DNA of 64,000 nt from Ekhidna sp051379705 (GTDB taxonomy: Bacteria > Bacteroidota > Bacteroidia > Cytophagales > Cyclobacteriaceae). Both the position numbers and the translations under genes were made by a program. Location of the stretch: the NCBI RefSeq assembly GCF_051379705.1, contig NZ_CP179868.1, forward strand, positions 2,170,001 through 2,234,000, read 5' to 3'. Positions 1 to 8,837 of the stretch are shown piece by piece (positions within the stretch are counted from its first letter, which is position 1; each line of letters opens with the position of its first letter). The notes beneath the pieces were generated by a model, which was not told where the DNA came from, ran no database searches, and saw only the letters and a program-made list of their open reading frames with translations.

Positions 1-1
1 G

Positions 2-85
2 TTGATTACTGTGGAAAATGTTGGTTCCATTGAAAATGCCAGGACAGTTATCAGTCAAATGCACTCATCTTTAGTAACTTCATAA
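2..85 (+). CDS. C-terminal end of an unidentified CDS (partial)
   Basis: One frame is open from base 2 and ends at a TAA at 83-85, giving 27 residues that end HSSLVTS. The gene starts outside the window. Type IX secretion genes often lie beside gldJ, but this short tail does not let me name it. It could also be a chance open frame. Confidence 0.35.
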   Translation: MITVENVGSIENARTVISQMHSSLVTS

Positions 86-233
86 AATATTCATCAAATA
101 ATACAATAATTAAGTGCTATATAGCATTAGATCAATAGGTTTAATCTAAAATCCATTGACTTACGATGGCTTTTTTGAAATATTTGTGTTTATTAGTACG
201 TTGAAACGTTTCAAGACAAATTCAAACGGTGTT

Positions 234-1568
234 ATGAAAAATTATGTGAGAGCAGTTAAAATGACTGGTTATGCCGGTTTAGCTGCAATTTTTATGAGTG
301 CCTGTAACCTCATAGGAGGTAATAGTGGTGCACCTTCCGCAGAAAACCCAGGTTTTGCCAGTTCCGCAACAGGAATGGAATTTAACGAAGAAGGAGGTTT
401 TCAAGTAAACGAATTTAGAGGCCAACCAGATGGACCAAACCTTATCTTTATTGAAGGTGGTCGAACAGTGCTTGGTTCTTTCGAAGAAGATGTTGTTTAT
501 GCTCATGATAACTTAGAGCGTGCTGTTACAGTCGCTTCATTCTACATGGATGAAACAGAAGTAGCAAACATTCACTGGTTAGAGTATGAATACTACATCA
601 AGCAAGATTCAGATGAATATTACTGGAGAAATAATATGCCTGATACGTCTGTATGGGCAAAAGATCTTGCATTTAATGATCCTTACGTAAACAGTTATTA
701 CAGATATCCTGGATTCCGATACTTTCCTGTAGTTGGAGTGAATTGGAGACAAGCTGTTAACTACTGCAAATGGAGAACTACTGTTGTAAACCTCAAGCTT
801 GCTGAGGATGCAGGTTACTTAGATCCAGTTGCTTCAGGTGACGATGCGTTCGCTGGAGCTGAAGGAGGAGACTTATCTGCTTCCGCAGGAACTGTCCCTG
901 GTTTAACATCTGGAGTTGTGCTTCCTGGTTACAGGCTTCCAACTGAAGCAGAGTGGGAATATGCAGCTCAAGCACTTATAGGTACACAGTGGTTTGATGA
1001 AAATCAAACACACAGAAGGCTTTATCCTTGGGATGGTCATGCGCTAAGAAATCCTTATGGAAAAAGTATGGGTTACTTCCTGGCAAACTTTAAACGTGGA
1101 AATGGTGACTATGCCGGTATCGCTGGTAAATTGAATGATGGCGCTATGATCACAACTTACATTTACGACTACCCACCAAATGATTTCGGTCTATATAATA
1201 TGGCTGGAAATGTGAATGAGTGGGTTCAGGATGTATATCGTCCTCTTTCATTCCAAGATATGGATGATCTAAATCCAGCACGAAGAGATGCTGTTTTAGA
1301 TGAAGAAACTGGTTATGATGCAGATTACTCTTTCATAGGAAAAGAAGCTGCCTATTCGGAAGAAGATTGGGTAAGAACTTCTGGACTTCAAAAATCCTAT
1401 AATGCTGACAATCCTCCAATGAAGAGATTGCGAGTATATAAAGGAGGTTCTTGGTCAGATGTGGCCTACTGGTTATCTCCAGGAACAAGAAGATTCCTGT
1501 TTGAAGATTCTGCTACATCTACTATTGGCTTTAGATGTGCTATGATTAGAGCAGGATCCAATTTCTAA
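234..1568 (+). CDS. gldJ: gliding motility lipoprotein GldJ (FGE-sulfatase fold)
   Basis: Outer-membrane lipoprotein needed for gliding and type IX secretion in Bacteroidota; GldJ stabilises the motor/track assembly. I start at the ATG at 234 because it gives a clean lipoprotein signal with lipobox FMSA-C and the lipidated Cys at residue 24. A longer frame reaches back to 156 but spoils the signal. The mature part (444 aa in total) has the formylglycine-generating-enzyme/sulfatase-modifying fold. Visible hallmarks are the FIEGGRTVLGS entry, the EVANIHWLEY segment, LPTEAEWEYAA, NVNEWVQDVY near the middle and the closing GGSWSD and GFRCAMI. GldK has the same fold; the wording of the DETEVANIHW block fits GldJ better. 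A bidirectional terminator follows and comF converges from the other side. Confidence 0.8.
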   Translation: MKNYVRAVKMTGYAGLAAIFMSACNLIGGNSGAPSAENPGFASSATGMEFNEEGGFQVNEFRGQPDGPNLIFIEGGRTVLGSFEEDVVYAHDNLERAVTVASFYMDETEVANIHWLEYEYYIKQDSDEYYWRNNMPDTSVWAKDLAFNDPYVNSYYRYPGFRYFPVVGVNWRQAVNYCKWRTTVVNLKLAEDAGYLDPVASGDDAFAGAEGGDLSASAGTVPGLTSGVVLPGYRLPTEAEWEYAAQALIGTQWFDENQTHRRLYPWDGHALRNPYGKSMGYFLANFKRGNGDYAGIAGKLNDGAMITTYIYDYPPNDFGLYNMAGNVNEWVQDVYRPLSFQDMDDLNPARRDAVLDEETGYDADYSFIGKEAAYSEEDWVRTSGLQKSYNADNPPMKRLRVYKGGSWSDVAYWLSPGTRRFLFEDSATSTIGFRCAMIRAGSNF

Positions 1569-1594
1569 GATATAATCTCACAGATTTTTCTGAA

Positions 1595-1622
1595 GGCCGC
1601 TCAATTGAGTGGCCTTTTTTAT
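1595..1622. terminator. shared terminator of gldJ and comF
   Basis: GGCCGCTCAA is followed directly by TTGAGTGGCC (one G-T wobble) and then a T run on the + strand. It overlaps the comF stop codon and lies between two convergent genes. Confidence 0.75.
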
Positions 1623-2284
1623 TTCCCTCTCGCCAAAGTCGCAATATGAATTTCTTCAACATTTGCTTCAACCAATCGCTCGCAAAGCATTCCAACAGTT
1701 GCTCCGGTTGTAATAACATCATCGACAATCATCACAGACAAGCCCGATAAGTCTTCTAGCGAAGTTGAATATACATTTTCCATGTTCATCCACCTGTGCG
1801 CCTTCGATTTCTTAGTCTGAGTTTCAGTGGCTACTTCCCGTTTGATTAGATCTGCCCGAAGGTTAAGTCCTTGTTTTTCAGCAATCCCTTTCGCTATCTC
1901 TTCGCTTTGATTGTAAGTTCGTTGTCGGAGTTTTGACTTATGAAGAGGCACAGGAATAACAATGTCAATGTTTTCACACTTAATCGAAGGTGCAAACCAA
2001 CTTCCCATCAGATAACCTAACTCTTTCTTGCCTTTGTATTTCAACTCATGTAATATTCTTTGTGTAATTCCCTTTCTTTGAAAATAGAGAAAAGACGAAG
2101 CTGACTTAATGCATGGTTGAAATGCAAATTTTTGATAAAGCATGTTTGTTTGATTTTGGTGATCATTAGTAAATGGGAGATCAATTTTGCATGCCGTGCA
2201 CAAATAGTTTTCTTCGGATATCAATGACTGCCTGCAATTGAGGCAGTTTCTCGGAAATATTAATGAAATGAAGTCCTTAAACAC
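1619..2284 (-). CDS. comF: ComF family phosphoribosyltransferase-like protein
   Basis: ComF proteins resemble type I phosphoribosyltransferases and support the uptake or processing of transforming DNA; biochemical detail is limited. The 221-residue protein has the usual N-terminal zinc-binding pairs, C14-x2-C17 and C29-x2-C32, and a C-terminal PRPP-loop motif VMIVDDVITTGAT around residues 184-196. Length and order match the family. The start is a GTG at 2284, which gives MFKDFISL; no ATG lies close by. It is divergent from the small gene at 2307, with only 22 bases between the two starts, so their promoters must overlap or lie inside the neighbouring gene. Confidence 0.85.
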   Translation of the reverse strand: MFKDFISLIFPRNCLNCRQSLISEENYLCTACKIDLPFTNDHQNQTNMLYQKFAFQPCIKSASSFLYFQRKGITQRILHELKYKGKKELGYLMGSWFAPSIKCENIDIVIPVPLHKSKLRQRTYNQSEEIAKGIAEKQGLNLRADLIKREVATETQTKKSKAHRWMNMENVYSTSLEDLSGLSVMIVDDVITTGATVGMLCERLVEANVEEIHIATLARGK

Positions 2285-2306
2285 TTAATGAAAATAACTA
2301 TAAATC

Positions 2307-2663
2307 ATGGTTTTTAAAAAAGACCTTGAACTTCAAAAGGCGTGGGTTGACTTGCTTTATCGTATCAAAGAAGTGACTGGAAAGCGACCCGGTGACCTCA
2401 ATGCCGTACTTTTCCTCATTGGTGTGCAAGAGTTGGGTCATGGAGCAAGATCATTTTCCAAAGAAGAAAAACAAGACGTAATGCACATTGCTATTTGTAA
2501 GGTTTTGTCATTAGCAGGTTACTACAAATTGGAAGGACATGATGAAGAAGGGTGGCCTCATTGGACTTTACTGAAGAAACTTCCGCGATTTGACCTCTTG
2601 GAACAAGAAAAATTATTAAAAATTCAGATTTTAGAGTATTTCAGAGAAGAAATTGGGTGGTAA
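2307..2663 (+). CDS. conserved hypothetical protein, 118 aa
   Basis: I cannot assign a function. The protein is soluble, without signal peptide or membrane segment, and is mostly helical by composition, with a Trp/Leu-rich C-terminal half (GWPHWTLLKKLP). A central HGARSFSKEEKQDVMHIAICKV-type stretch looks like a small helical domain. It heads the long + strand run; the coiled-coil membrane protein follows after about 40 bases. Confidence 0.7.
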   Translation: MVFKKDLELQKAWVDLLYRIKEVTGKRPGDLNAVLFLIGVQELGHGARSFSKEEKQDVMHIAICKVLSLAGYYKLEGHDEEGWPHWTLLKKLPRFDLLEQEKLLKIQILEYFREEIGW

Positions 2664-2703
2664 CATGCACCTTTGATAGTTATTGTCCGTTTACAATCGA
2701 ACA

Positions 2704-5700
2704 ATGAATGGGTTAGAAGAAATTAAAAATAAGTTAGAGTCATTTAAAAAGCGATATTATATCAGACAAATTGCTCTGGGTATTATTGGGTTTTTAATAC
2801 TCAACTCTGTCGTATTCTTAGGAATAAGTGGGCTTGAACATCAGTTTTGGTTAGGAATTACAGGTCGCACAATTCTCTTCTTTAGTTTTCTAATTCTCAT
2901 ACTAGCTTCTGCCTTTTTCTTGTTCATTCGGCCCCTCCTGATGCTATTCCATTTGAATAAAGGACTCAGTGATGAAAATGCGGCTAATGAAATAACCAAA
3001 CACTTCCCTGAGATTGAGGATAAGCTCTTAAATGCACTACAGCTGGGGCTTCATAAGCAAAATGACTTGTTAATAGCAGCTATAGAAAAGAAATCAGCCG
3101 ATTTTAAACGATTATCCTTTATTCAGGCAGTTGACTTCAAGCCCGTCCGAAAGTACGGAATCATTTTATCGACCGTAATTATTGCTTTTACACTGGTGTC
3201 GTTTATCAACCCTTCAATAATTACTGAAAGCCCCAAGCGCATAGCAAATTTCAAAAAGGAGTTCACACCAGAAGCTCCATTCCGATTCATAGTACTAAAT
3301 CAAGAGCTCCAAGGGTTTCGAGGAGAAGACTTTACACTTGAAATTCAAATTGAGGGAGAGCAGCTTCCCGAGGCAGCGAGAATTTTGATTACAGGAGAAA
3401 ATTCACCAAGAGTATTAAATCTTAGTTCCTCAGGAGCTTCATATACATTTCCAAAATTGCAGTCAAATAAAGAGTTTCGGCTTGAGGCTACAGGTTTCCG
3501 CTCCAAAACCTACCAGTTGAAGGTAAATGACAGACCAGACCTTGTGTCAATGATTATTCGTGTGACTGAGCCAGCATACACAGGTGGTAAACGACGAACA
3601 ATCGAAAACACTGGCGATTTAACACTTTTAGAAGGCTCTTCCGTTTTGTGGCAAATAAAAACTTTGGCGACAGATAGTGCAAAATTCAATCTAAATGGAG
3701 AAAAGGTAAGTGTATCCAGAAATGGTGAATCAGAGTTTGCAATTGAAGATCGCATCTTAAAGTCTGGTGGTTATGAAATAGAATTATTCAATGAATTCAG
3801 TAAGAACGTTTCAGAGTTGGGCTATTCCTTAGATGTTATTACCGATGAATACCCAGAAATTGTTGCAGAATACTTTCCAGATTCCGTAACGTATCAATCG
3901 GTTACACTCGCAGGATCGATTTCTGATGATTATGGCTTTAGTCAGCTTAACATTAACTACAGAAAGAATAAGCAAAGTAAGTATTCAAGAATCCCTTTAG
4001 AAATAAATAAATCAGCAGGAAGTCAAAGCTATTTTGCACATTGGACTTTGGATACGATTGATTTACTGCCCGGTGAGACAATCGAATTGTATATGAGTGT
4101 TTTGGATAACGATGGAGTTCATGGACCAAAAGAAACAAAAGCACCTACTCTATTGCTTAAAGCACCAAGCGAGGATGAAATCAGCGATCTTATTTCTGAA
4201 AAACAAGATGGTGTAGAAGACCAATTGGACAACTCGGCACAAAAGGCTGAGGAGATAGCTGACAGGTTGGAAAAACTTGAGGAAAAACTAAAATCAGAAC
4301 AGAAGTTTGATTGGCAAGAGAAAAAATTGCTTAATGACGTAATCGAAGATCGTGAAAAGCTAGCAGAAGATATAGAAAAGCTAAAAAAACAGCATCAGGA
4401 GCTCATAAAGGCCAATAATCAATTTCAAAAACAGAGTTTGCAAACTCAAGAAAAGAATCAGAAAATGCAAGAGCTGCTTGATCAGCTCATGAACGAAGAA
4501 ACGCGAGAACTCTATGAAAAACTAAAAGAACTAATGAAGGAAAATGCTCCCTCTGATCAGATAAGCCAACAGCTGAATCAGTTGAAAAAGAACGAGCAAA
4601 ACCTTGAAAGAGATCTTGAAAGAGCAATGGAGCTTTTCAAAAGGTTAAAAATGGAAAGTGCACTGGAGCAAAACCTTCAAAAGCTCGATACATTAAGCCA
4701 ACAACAAGAAAATGCAGCTGAAAACTCCGAAGATGATATCAGTGCTCAGGAAGAGATAAATAAAGAGTTTGATGAGTTCCGGGAAAAGATGGATGAGATA
4801 CAGAAGTTAAATCAAGAGCTGAATCGTCCTGAGGCCATGGAAGACTTTGAGTTAGAGGAAAGGCAAATCGCAAAAGAACTTAGAGATATCCTTGAGCAAA
4901 TGGAAAAAGAACGCCAAGAAATGGATAATCAAGAGGGAAGTCAGAACTCAGAAAAAGGAGAAGGGGAACAAGAAAAGCAAGACGGTCAAGGCGAGCAGCA
5001 GCAGAACCAAAATAGTCAAAAACCTCAAAAAGGCTCGAAACAAAAACAAAAAAGTGCTGCCCAAAAGATGAAAAACCTCAGCAAAAAGCTTTCTAATATG
5101 CAAGGCGGCATGCAGATGGAGATGATGCAAGCCAACTTAGATCAGCTGAGAGATATTCTTGACAACCTGGTGAAGCTTTCTTTCAACCAAGAAGAGATCA
5201 TGATTGAAATGCGCGAAGTAAATCAATCAGACCCTCGCTTCTTGGAGCTTTCCCAAAACCAGCTAAAGTTAAAAGATGATGCTAAAGTTATTCAGGACAG
5301 TCTGCTTTCACTGGCATCAAAAGTTGTACAGATTTCCTCGTACGTTACTCGAGAGGTAGGATCTATCAACGAAAATATTGATGAGGCAATTGATTATCTA
5401 AAAGACCGAAATAGAGGCAGAGCACTTTCCAGCCAACAGTTTGCAATGACCTCAATCAACAACTTAGCCCTTCTGCTTGATGATACAATGCAACAAATGC
5501 AGATGTCAATGTCTGAGGCAATGGGAAGTTCTAGCTCAGGAGACAAGAAACAACCGCAAGGAATGCCTGACCTACAAGAATTACAAAACCAACTTGGCGA
5601 AAGAATCAACGAACTAAAGGGTTCTGGAAAGTCTGGACGTGAGCTTTCTGAAGAATTGGCCAGGATTGCCGCAGAGCAAGAAATGATTCGAAGACAGATG

Positions 5701-6090
5701 GAAATGCTAAAAGAAGCACAAGATGGTAAACCTGGAGGTGGTCTTGGTGGCGATGACATGAAACGAGCCATCGATATGATGGAACAAAATGAGGTTGACC
5801 TGGTAAACAAAAGATTAACCCAACAGTTAATTAACCGTCAAAAGCAGATAGTCACACGAATGCTTGAAGCTGAAAAGGCACAGAGAGATCAAGAAATGGA
5901 TGAGGAAAGAGAAGCTGATAGACCTTCAGTGATCTCAAGAGAGATACCACCTGGATTCGAAAAATACCTGGAACTGAAGAAAAAAGAGATTGAATTATTA
6001 AAAACAATACCAATCGAATTAAATCAATTTTATAAAAAAGAAGTAAACGACTATTTTAGACGCTTAAGTTCAGACGAAAAGAATGATTGA
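2704..6090 (+). CDS. large membrane-anchored coiled-coil protein (DUF4175-like)
   Basis: A 1128-residue protein from the ATG at 2704; an in-frame TTG at 2683 is the only longer option. Two hydrophobic helices lie near residues 22-44 and 57-78, and a third near 150-168. A beta-rich extracytoplasmic part follows to about 490, then a very long Glu/Lys/Gln-rich coiled coil to about residue 1128 with a low-complexity EGEQEKQDGQGEQQQ section. This is the pattern of the DUF4175-type proteins of Bacteroidota. Function is unknown; a mechanical or scaffold role at the envelope is only a guess. The 3' end overlaps the next gene by 8 bases, so the two are probably translationally coupled. Confidence 0.75.
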   Translation: MNGLEEIKNKLESFKKRYYIRQIALGIIGFLILNSVVFLGISGLEHQFWLGITGRTILFFSFLILILASAFFLFIRPLLMLFHLNKGLSDENAANEITKHFPEIEDKLLNALQLGLHKQNDLLIAAIEKKSADFKRLSFIQAVDFKPVRKYGIILSTVIIAFTLVSFINPSIITESPKRIANFKKEFTPEAPFRFIVLNQELQGFRGEDFTLEIQIEGEQLPEAARILITGENSPRVLNLSSSGASYTFPKLQSNKEFRLEATGFRSKTYQLKVNDRPDLVSMIIRVTEPAYTGGKRRTIENTGDLTLLEGSSVLWQIKTLATDSAKFNLNGEKVSVSRNGESEFAIEDRILKSGGYEIELFNEFSKNVSELGYSLDVITDEYPEIVAEYFPDSVTYQSVTLAGSISDDYGFSQLNINYRKNKQSKYSRIPLEINKSAGSQSYFAHWTLDTIDLLPGETIELYMSVLDNDGVHGPKETKAPTLLLKAPSEDEISDLISEKQDGVEDQLDNSAQKAEEIADRLEKLEEKLKSEQKFDWQEKKLLNDVIEDREKLAEDIEKLKKQHQELIKANNQFQKQSLQTQEKNQKMQELLDQLMNEETRELYEKLKELMKENAPSDQISQQLNQLKKNEQNLERDLERAMELFKRLKMESALEQNLQKLDTLSQQQENAAENSEDDISAQEEINKEFDEFREKMDEIQKLNQELNRPEAMEDFELEERQIAKELRDILEQMEKERQEMDNQEGSQNSEKGEGEQEKQDGQGEQQQNQNSQKPQKGSKQKQKSAAQKMKNLSKKLSNMQGGMQMEMMQANLDQLRDILDNLVKLSFNQEEIMIEMREVNQSDPRFLELSQNQLKLKDDAKVIQDSLLSLASKVVQISSYVTREVGSINENIDEAIDYLKDRNRGRALSSQQFAMTSINNLALLLDDTMQQMQMSMSEAMGSSSSGDKKQPQGMPDLQELQNQLGERINELKGSGKSGRELSEELARIAAEQEMIRRQMEMLKEAQDGKPGGGLGGDDMKRAIDMMEQNEVDLVNKRLTQQLINRQKQIVTRMLEAEKAQRDQEMDEEREADRPSVISREIPPGFEKYLELKKKEIELLKTIPIELNQFYKKEVNDYFRRLSSDEKND

Positions 6091-6487
6091 TAACATTCAA
6101 ATACAAATTCCATCACTTCCTGAAAATATCAGGATTGTTGAAAGCTTTATTGATAACGCCAAAGATCAGTATGAGCTTAATGATGACATCTATGGCAATA
6201 TTATGATCGCTGTGACAGAATCTGTCAACAATGCAATCATTCATGGAAATCAATCAAACAGCAAAAAGAACGTACATCTACAGCTCGCCCTAGAAGAGTC
6301 CCTGATAAAATTTACTATCGAGGATGAAGGCGCAGGTTTTGATCACACGGATTTAGTTGACCCAACATTGCCTGAAAACCTGAGTAAACCAGGCGGACGC
6401 GGAATATTCCTTATGAAGAACCTTTGTGACGAAGTTGCTTTCAAAAAAGATGGCCGTGTAGCTGAACTCAGCTTCTATCTCTCCTAA
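6083..6487 (+). CDS. anti-sigma-factor-type HATPase (RsbW/SpoIIAB-like)
   Basis: A stand-alone GHKL ATPase of 134 residues. Visible motifs are the N box ESVNNAIIHGN (about residues 48-58), the G1 box DEGAGFD (about 88-94) and the G2 box GGRGIFLMKNLCDEV (about 110-124). Proteins of this size act as serine kinases or anti-sigma factors that bind a sigma factor or an anti-anti-sigma protein. No partner lies nearby. It overlaps the upstream coiled-coil gene by 8 bases and abuts ybeY with no gap, so it sits in an operon of otherwise housekeeping genes. Confidence 0.8.
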   Translation: MIDNIQIQIPSLPENIRIVESFIDNAKDQYELNDDIYGNIMIAVTESVNNAIIHGNQSNSKKNVHLQLALEESLIKFTIEDEGAGFDHTDLVDPTLPENLSKPGGRGIFLMKNLCDEVAFKKDGRVAELSFYLS

Positions 6488-6910
6488 ATGAAAATTCATT
6501 ATTTCTACGAAGACGTAGACTTCCGAATTTCACATGAAAAACATCTTTCTGATTGGATTACTTCAGTGGTTCATTCGCATGACTTCATCATTTCTGAAAT
6601 AAACTACATTTTTTGCACTGACGAATATCTACTGGAGATCAACAGGCAACACCTCAATCATGATTACTACACAGACATAATCACGTTCGATAACGCTGAT
6701 GAACCAGATCAAATCGAATCTGACATTTTTATAAGCATTGACCGGGTAAAAGAAAACGCCTCAAACCATTCTACACACACGGACGTCGAATTGCACCGGG
6801 TTATGATTCATGGCATCCTGCACCTCATTGGTTTTGGTGATAAATCCGATCAGGAGAAAAAGGTGATGAGAGAAAAAGAAGATGCGTGTTTATCTTTGCT
6901 GAAACTTTAA
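6488..6910 (+). CDS. ybeY: endoribonuclease YbeY, rRNA maturation
   Basis: YbeY is a zinc-dependent endoribonuclease that acts in 16S rRNA 3' maturation and ribosome quality control. The 140-residue protein carries the metal motif HGILHLIGFGD near the C-terminus. The first two histidines (H-x3-H) are present; the position of the third histidine of the enterobacterial motif is Asp, as I recall for most Bacteroidota members. It starts on the base after the previous stop codon. The next gene, mnmG, is separated by a 61-base gap that holds two parS-like sites. Confidence 0.9.
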   Translation: MKIHYFYEDVDFRISHEKHLSDWITSVVHSHDFIISEINYIFCTDEYLLEINRQHLNHDYYTDIITFDNADEPDQIESDIFISIDRVKENASNHSTHTDVELHRVMIHGILHLIGFGDKSDQEKKVMREKEDACLSLLKL

Positions 6911-6926
6911 CGTTCCACGTGGAACA
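6911..6926. promoter_or_regulatory. parS-like ParB site 1
   Basis: The core GTTCCACGTGGAAC at 6912-6925 is a perfect 14-base palindrome. It fits the bacterial parS consensus GTTnCACGTGnAAC bound by ParB/Spo0J and lies only 1 base after the ybeY stop. Confidence 0.75.
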
Positions 6927-6946
6927 TTAATTTGAGTGTGGGGTTA

Positions 6947-6962
6947 GGTTCCACGTGAAACA
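6947..6962. promoter_or_regulatory. parS-like ParB site 2
   Basis: GGTTCCACGTGAAACA has the core GTTCCACGTGAAAC at 6948-6961. It differs from canonical TGTTTCACGTGAAACA at two positions. It lies 21 bases after site 1 and 9 bases before the mnmG ATG, so ParB bound here could also touch mnmG transcription. Confidence 0.75.
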
Positions 6963-6971
6963 TCAAAAAAT

Positions 6972-8837
6972 ATGCTTCAAGAATACGACATTATTGTAGT
7001 GGGTGCTGGACATGCTGGTTGTGAGGCGGCGGCAGCTGCTGCCAATATGGGTTCTAAGGTACTTATGGTGACTATGAATATGAACACCATTGCTCATATG
7101 TCATGTAATCCGGCGATGGGTGGAATTGCGAAGGGGCAAATTGTAAGAGAGATTGATGCGCTTGGCGGATATTCTGGTCTTGTGACAGATAAATCCATGA
7201 TCCAATTCCGGATGCTCAATAGATCAAAAGGCCCAGCAATGTGGAGTCCGAGAGCACAATCAGATAGAATGAGGTTTGCAGAGGAATGGAGACTATCACT
7301 GGAAGGAATAAAAAACCTTGACTTTTGGCAGGAGATGGTTAATGGGTTGATGGTGAAAGACGGACACATTGTGGGGGTGAAAACTGGAATTGGACTCGAG
7401 ATAAAAGCAAAAGCCGTCGTTCTTACAAACGGCACCTTCCTTAATGGTCTGATACATATTGGTGAAAAACAATTTGGAGGCGGTAGATCCGGTGAAAGGG
7501 CAGCAACGGGAATAACAGAACAATTAGTCTCATTAGGTTTTGAGTCAGGCCGGATGAAAACCGGTACGCCACCAAGGGTGGATGGAAGGTCACTTGATTA
7601 TTCTAAAATGGAAGAACAAGAGGGAGATGAAATACCGGGCAAATTCTCATACCTTGAATCCTCAAGGCCACTAACGAAACAACGAAGCTGTCATATTACT
7701 TATACCAACCCCGAAGTACACAAAATACTTCAGACTGGTTTTGAACAATCGCCGATGTTTACCGGGCGCATCCAAGGTTTGGGTCCAAGATACTGTCCGT
7801 CGATTGAAGATAAAATCAATAGATTCGCTGAAAGAGATAGACATCAAATATTTGTTGAGCCTGAAGGTTGGAATACTGTTGAGATATATGTGAATGGTTT
7901 CTCAACATCACTCCCCGAAAATGTGCAATACAAAGCACTTACGAAAGTTCCAGGATTTGAAAACGTCAAAATGTTCAGGCCCGGTTACGCCATCGAATAT
8001 GACTTCTTCCCGCCTACACAACTCTCCAATACACTTGAAACTAAGTTAATCGAGAACCTATACTTTGCCGGTCAGATAAACGGAACAACTGGATATGAAG
8101 AGGCCGCATGTCAGGGAATGATGGCGGGTATAAATGCTCATCAAAAGATTCATGAAAAAGAAGCCTTTATTCTAAAGAGAAATGAGGCATATATTGGCGT
8201 TCTTATTGATGACCTCATTAATAAAGGAACAGACGAACCCTACAGAATGTTTACCTCACGTGCAGAATTCCGCCTTCTGCTTCGTCAAGATAATGCAGAT
8301 CTCAGGCTCACCGAAAAAAGTCACAAGCTTGGCCTGGCAACTTCAGAGAGATTAGAGCAAATGCTTCACAAAAAACAACAGACAGAAGAATTGACGAAGA
8401 TGTTAAACGAAATTCAATTCAAACCAAATGAGATTGGAAATGAACTTGCCTCTCTTTCTTCTGCTCCAATAAAAGATAAGTCGTCTCTAGCAACCATTCT
8501 GAAGCGGCCAGAAATATCAATATATGATTTCAAGATATTCTCAGGAAAAATTGAAAAGGCTCTAAACCAATATTCAGCGGAAGTTATCGAACAATCTGAA
8601 ATACAGATAAAGTATCAGACATATATAGAAAGAGAGCAACAGAACTCAGAAAAGATGAACAACCTAGAAAGCCTAAGAATCAAAAAGACATTTGATTATA
8701 ACCAGCTATCATCACTTTCTGCAGAGGCAAGAGAAAAATTACTTAGGATAAAACCTGAGACCCTTGGCCAAGCTTCTAGAATTAGTGGTGTTTCTCCTTC
8801 AGATGTATCAATATTAATGGTTTACCTCGGTAGATAA
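6972..8837 (+). CDS. mnmG: tRNA uridine-5-carboxymethylaminomethyl modification enzyme MnmG (GidA)
   Basis: FAD-dependent enzyme that, with MnmE, makes cmnm5U at the wobble position of certain tRNAs. The length of 621 residues is typical. The N-terminal dinucleotide-binding motif GAGHAGCEAAAAA is at about 11-23, followed by the family block with TIAHMSCNPAMGGIAKG. The second signature GFSTSLPENVQ lies near residue 315 and the GTTGYEEAACQG block near 370. The C-terminal helical tRNA/MnmE-binding part ends with the usual ISGVSPSDVSILMVYL. It is followed by a methyltransferase whose ATG overlaps the mnmG stop by one base. gidA genes often lie near oriC, which agrees with the sites found here. 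Confidence 0.97.
   Translation: MLQEYDIIVVGAGHAGCEAAAAAANMGSKVLMVTMNMNTIAHMSCNPAMGGIAKGQIVREIDALGGYSGLVTDKSMIQFRMLNRSKGPAMWSPRAQSDRMRFAEEWRLSLEGIKNLDFWQEMVNGLMVKDGHIVGVKTGIGLEIKAKAVVLTNGTFLNGLIHIGEKQFGGGRSGERAATGITEQLVSLGFESGRMKTGTPPRVDGRSLDYSKMEEQEGDEIPGKFSYLESSRPLTKQRSCHITYTNPEVHKILQTGFEQSPMFTGRIQGLGPRYCPSIEDKINRFAERDRHQIFVEPEGWNTVEIYVNGFSTSLPENVQYKALTKVPGFENVKMFRPGYAIEYDFFPPTQLSNTLETKLIENLYFAGQINGTTGYEEAACQGMMAGINAHQKIHEKEAFILKRNEAYIGVLIDDLINKGTDEPYRMFTSRAEFRLLLRQDNADLRLTEKSHKLGLATSERLEQMLHKKQQTEELTKMLNEIQFKPNEIGNELASLSSAPIKDKSSLATILKRPEISIYDFKIFSGKIEKALNQYSAEVIEQSEIQIKYQTYIEREQQNSEKMNNLESLRIKKTFDYNQLSSLSAEAREKLLRIKPETLGQASRISGVSPSDVSILMVYLGR

Noticed and set aside
4900..5100. Tandem repeat or CRISPR-like pattern in the coiled-coil gene
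   Set aside because: It is only Glu/Gln/Gly-rich low-complexity coding sequence with no spaced repeat units.
5394..5810. 138-codon minus-strand open frame inside the coiled-coil gene
   Set aside because: Shadow of the Glu/Lys/Gln-rich coding strand; it is Ser/Cys-rich and lies opposite a clear gene.
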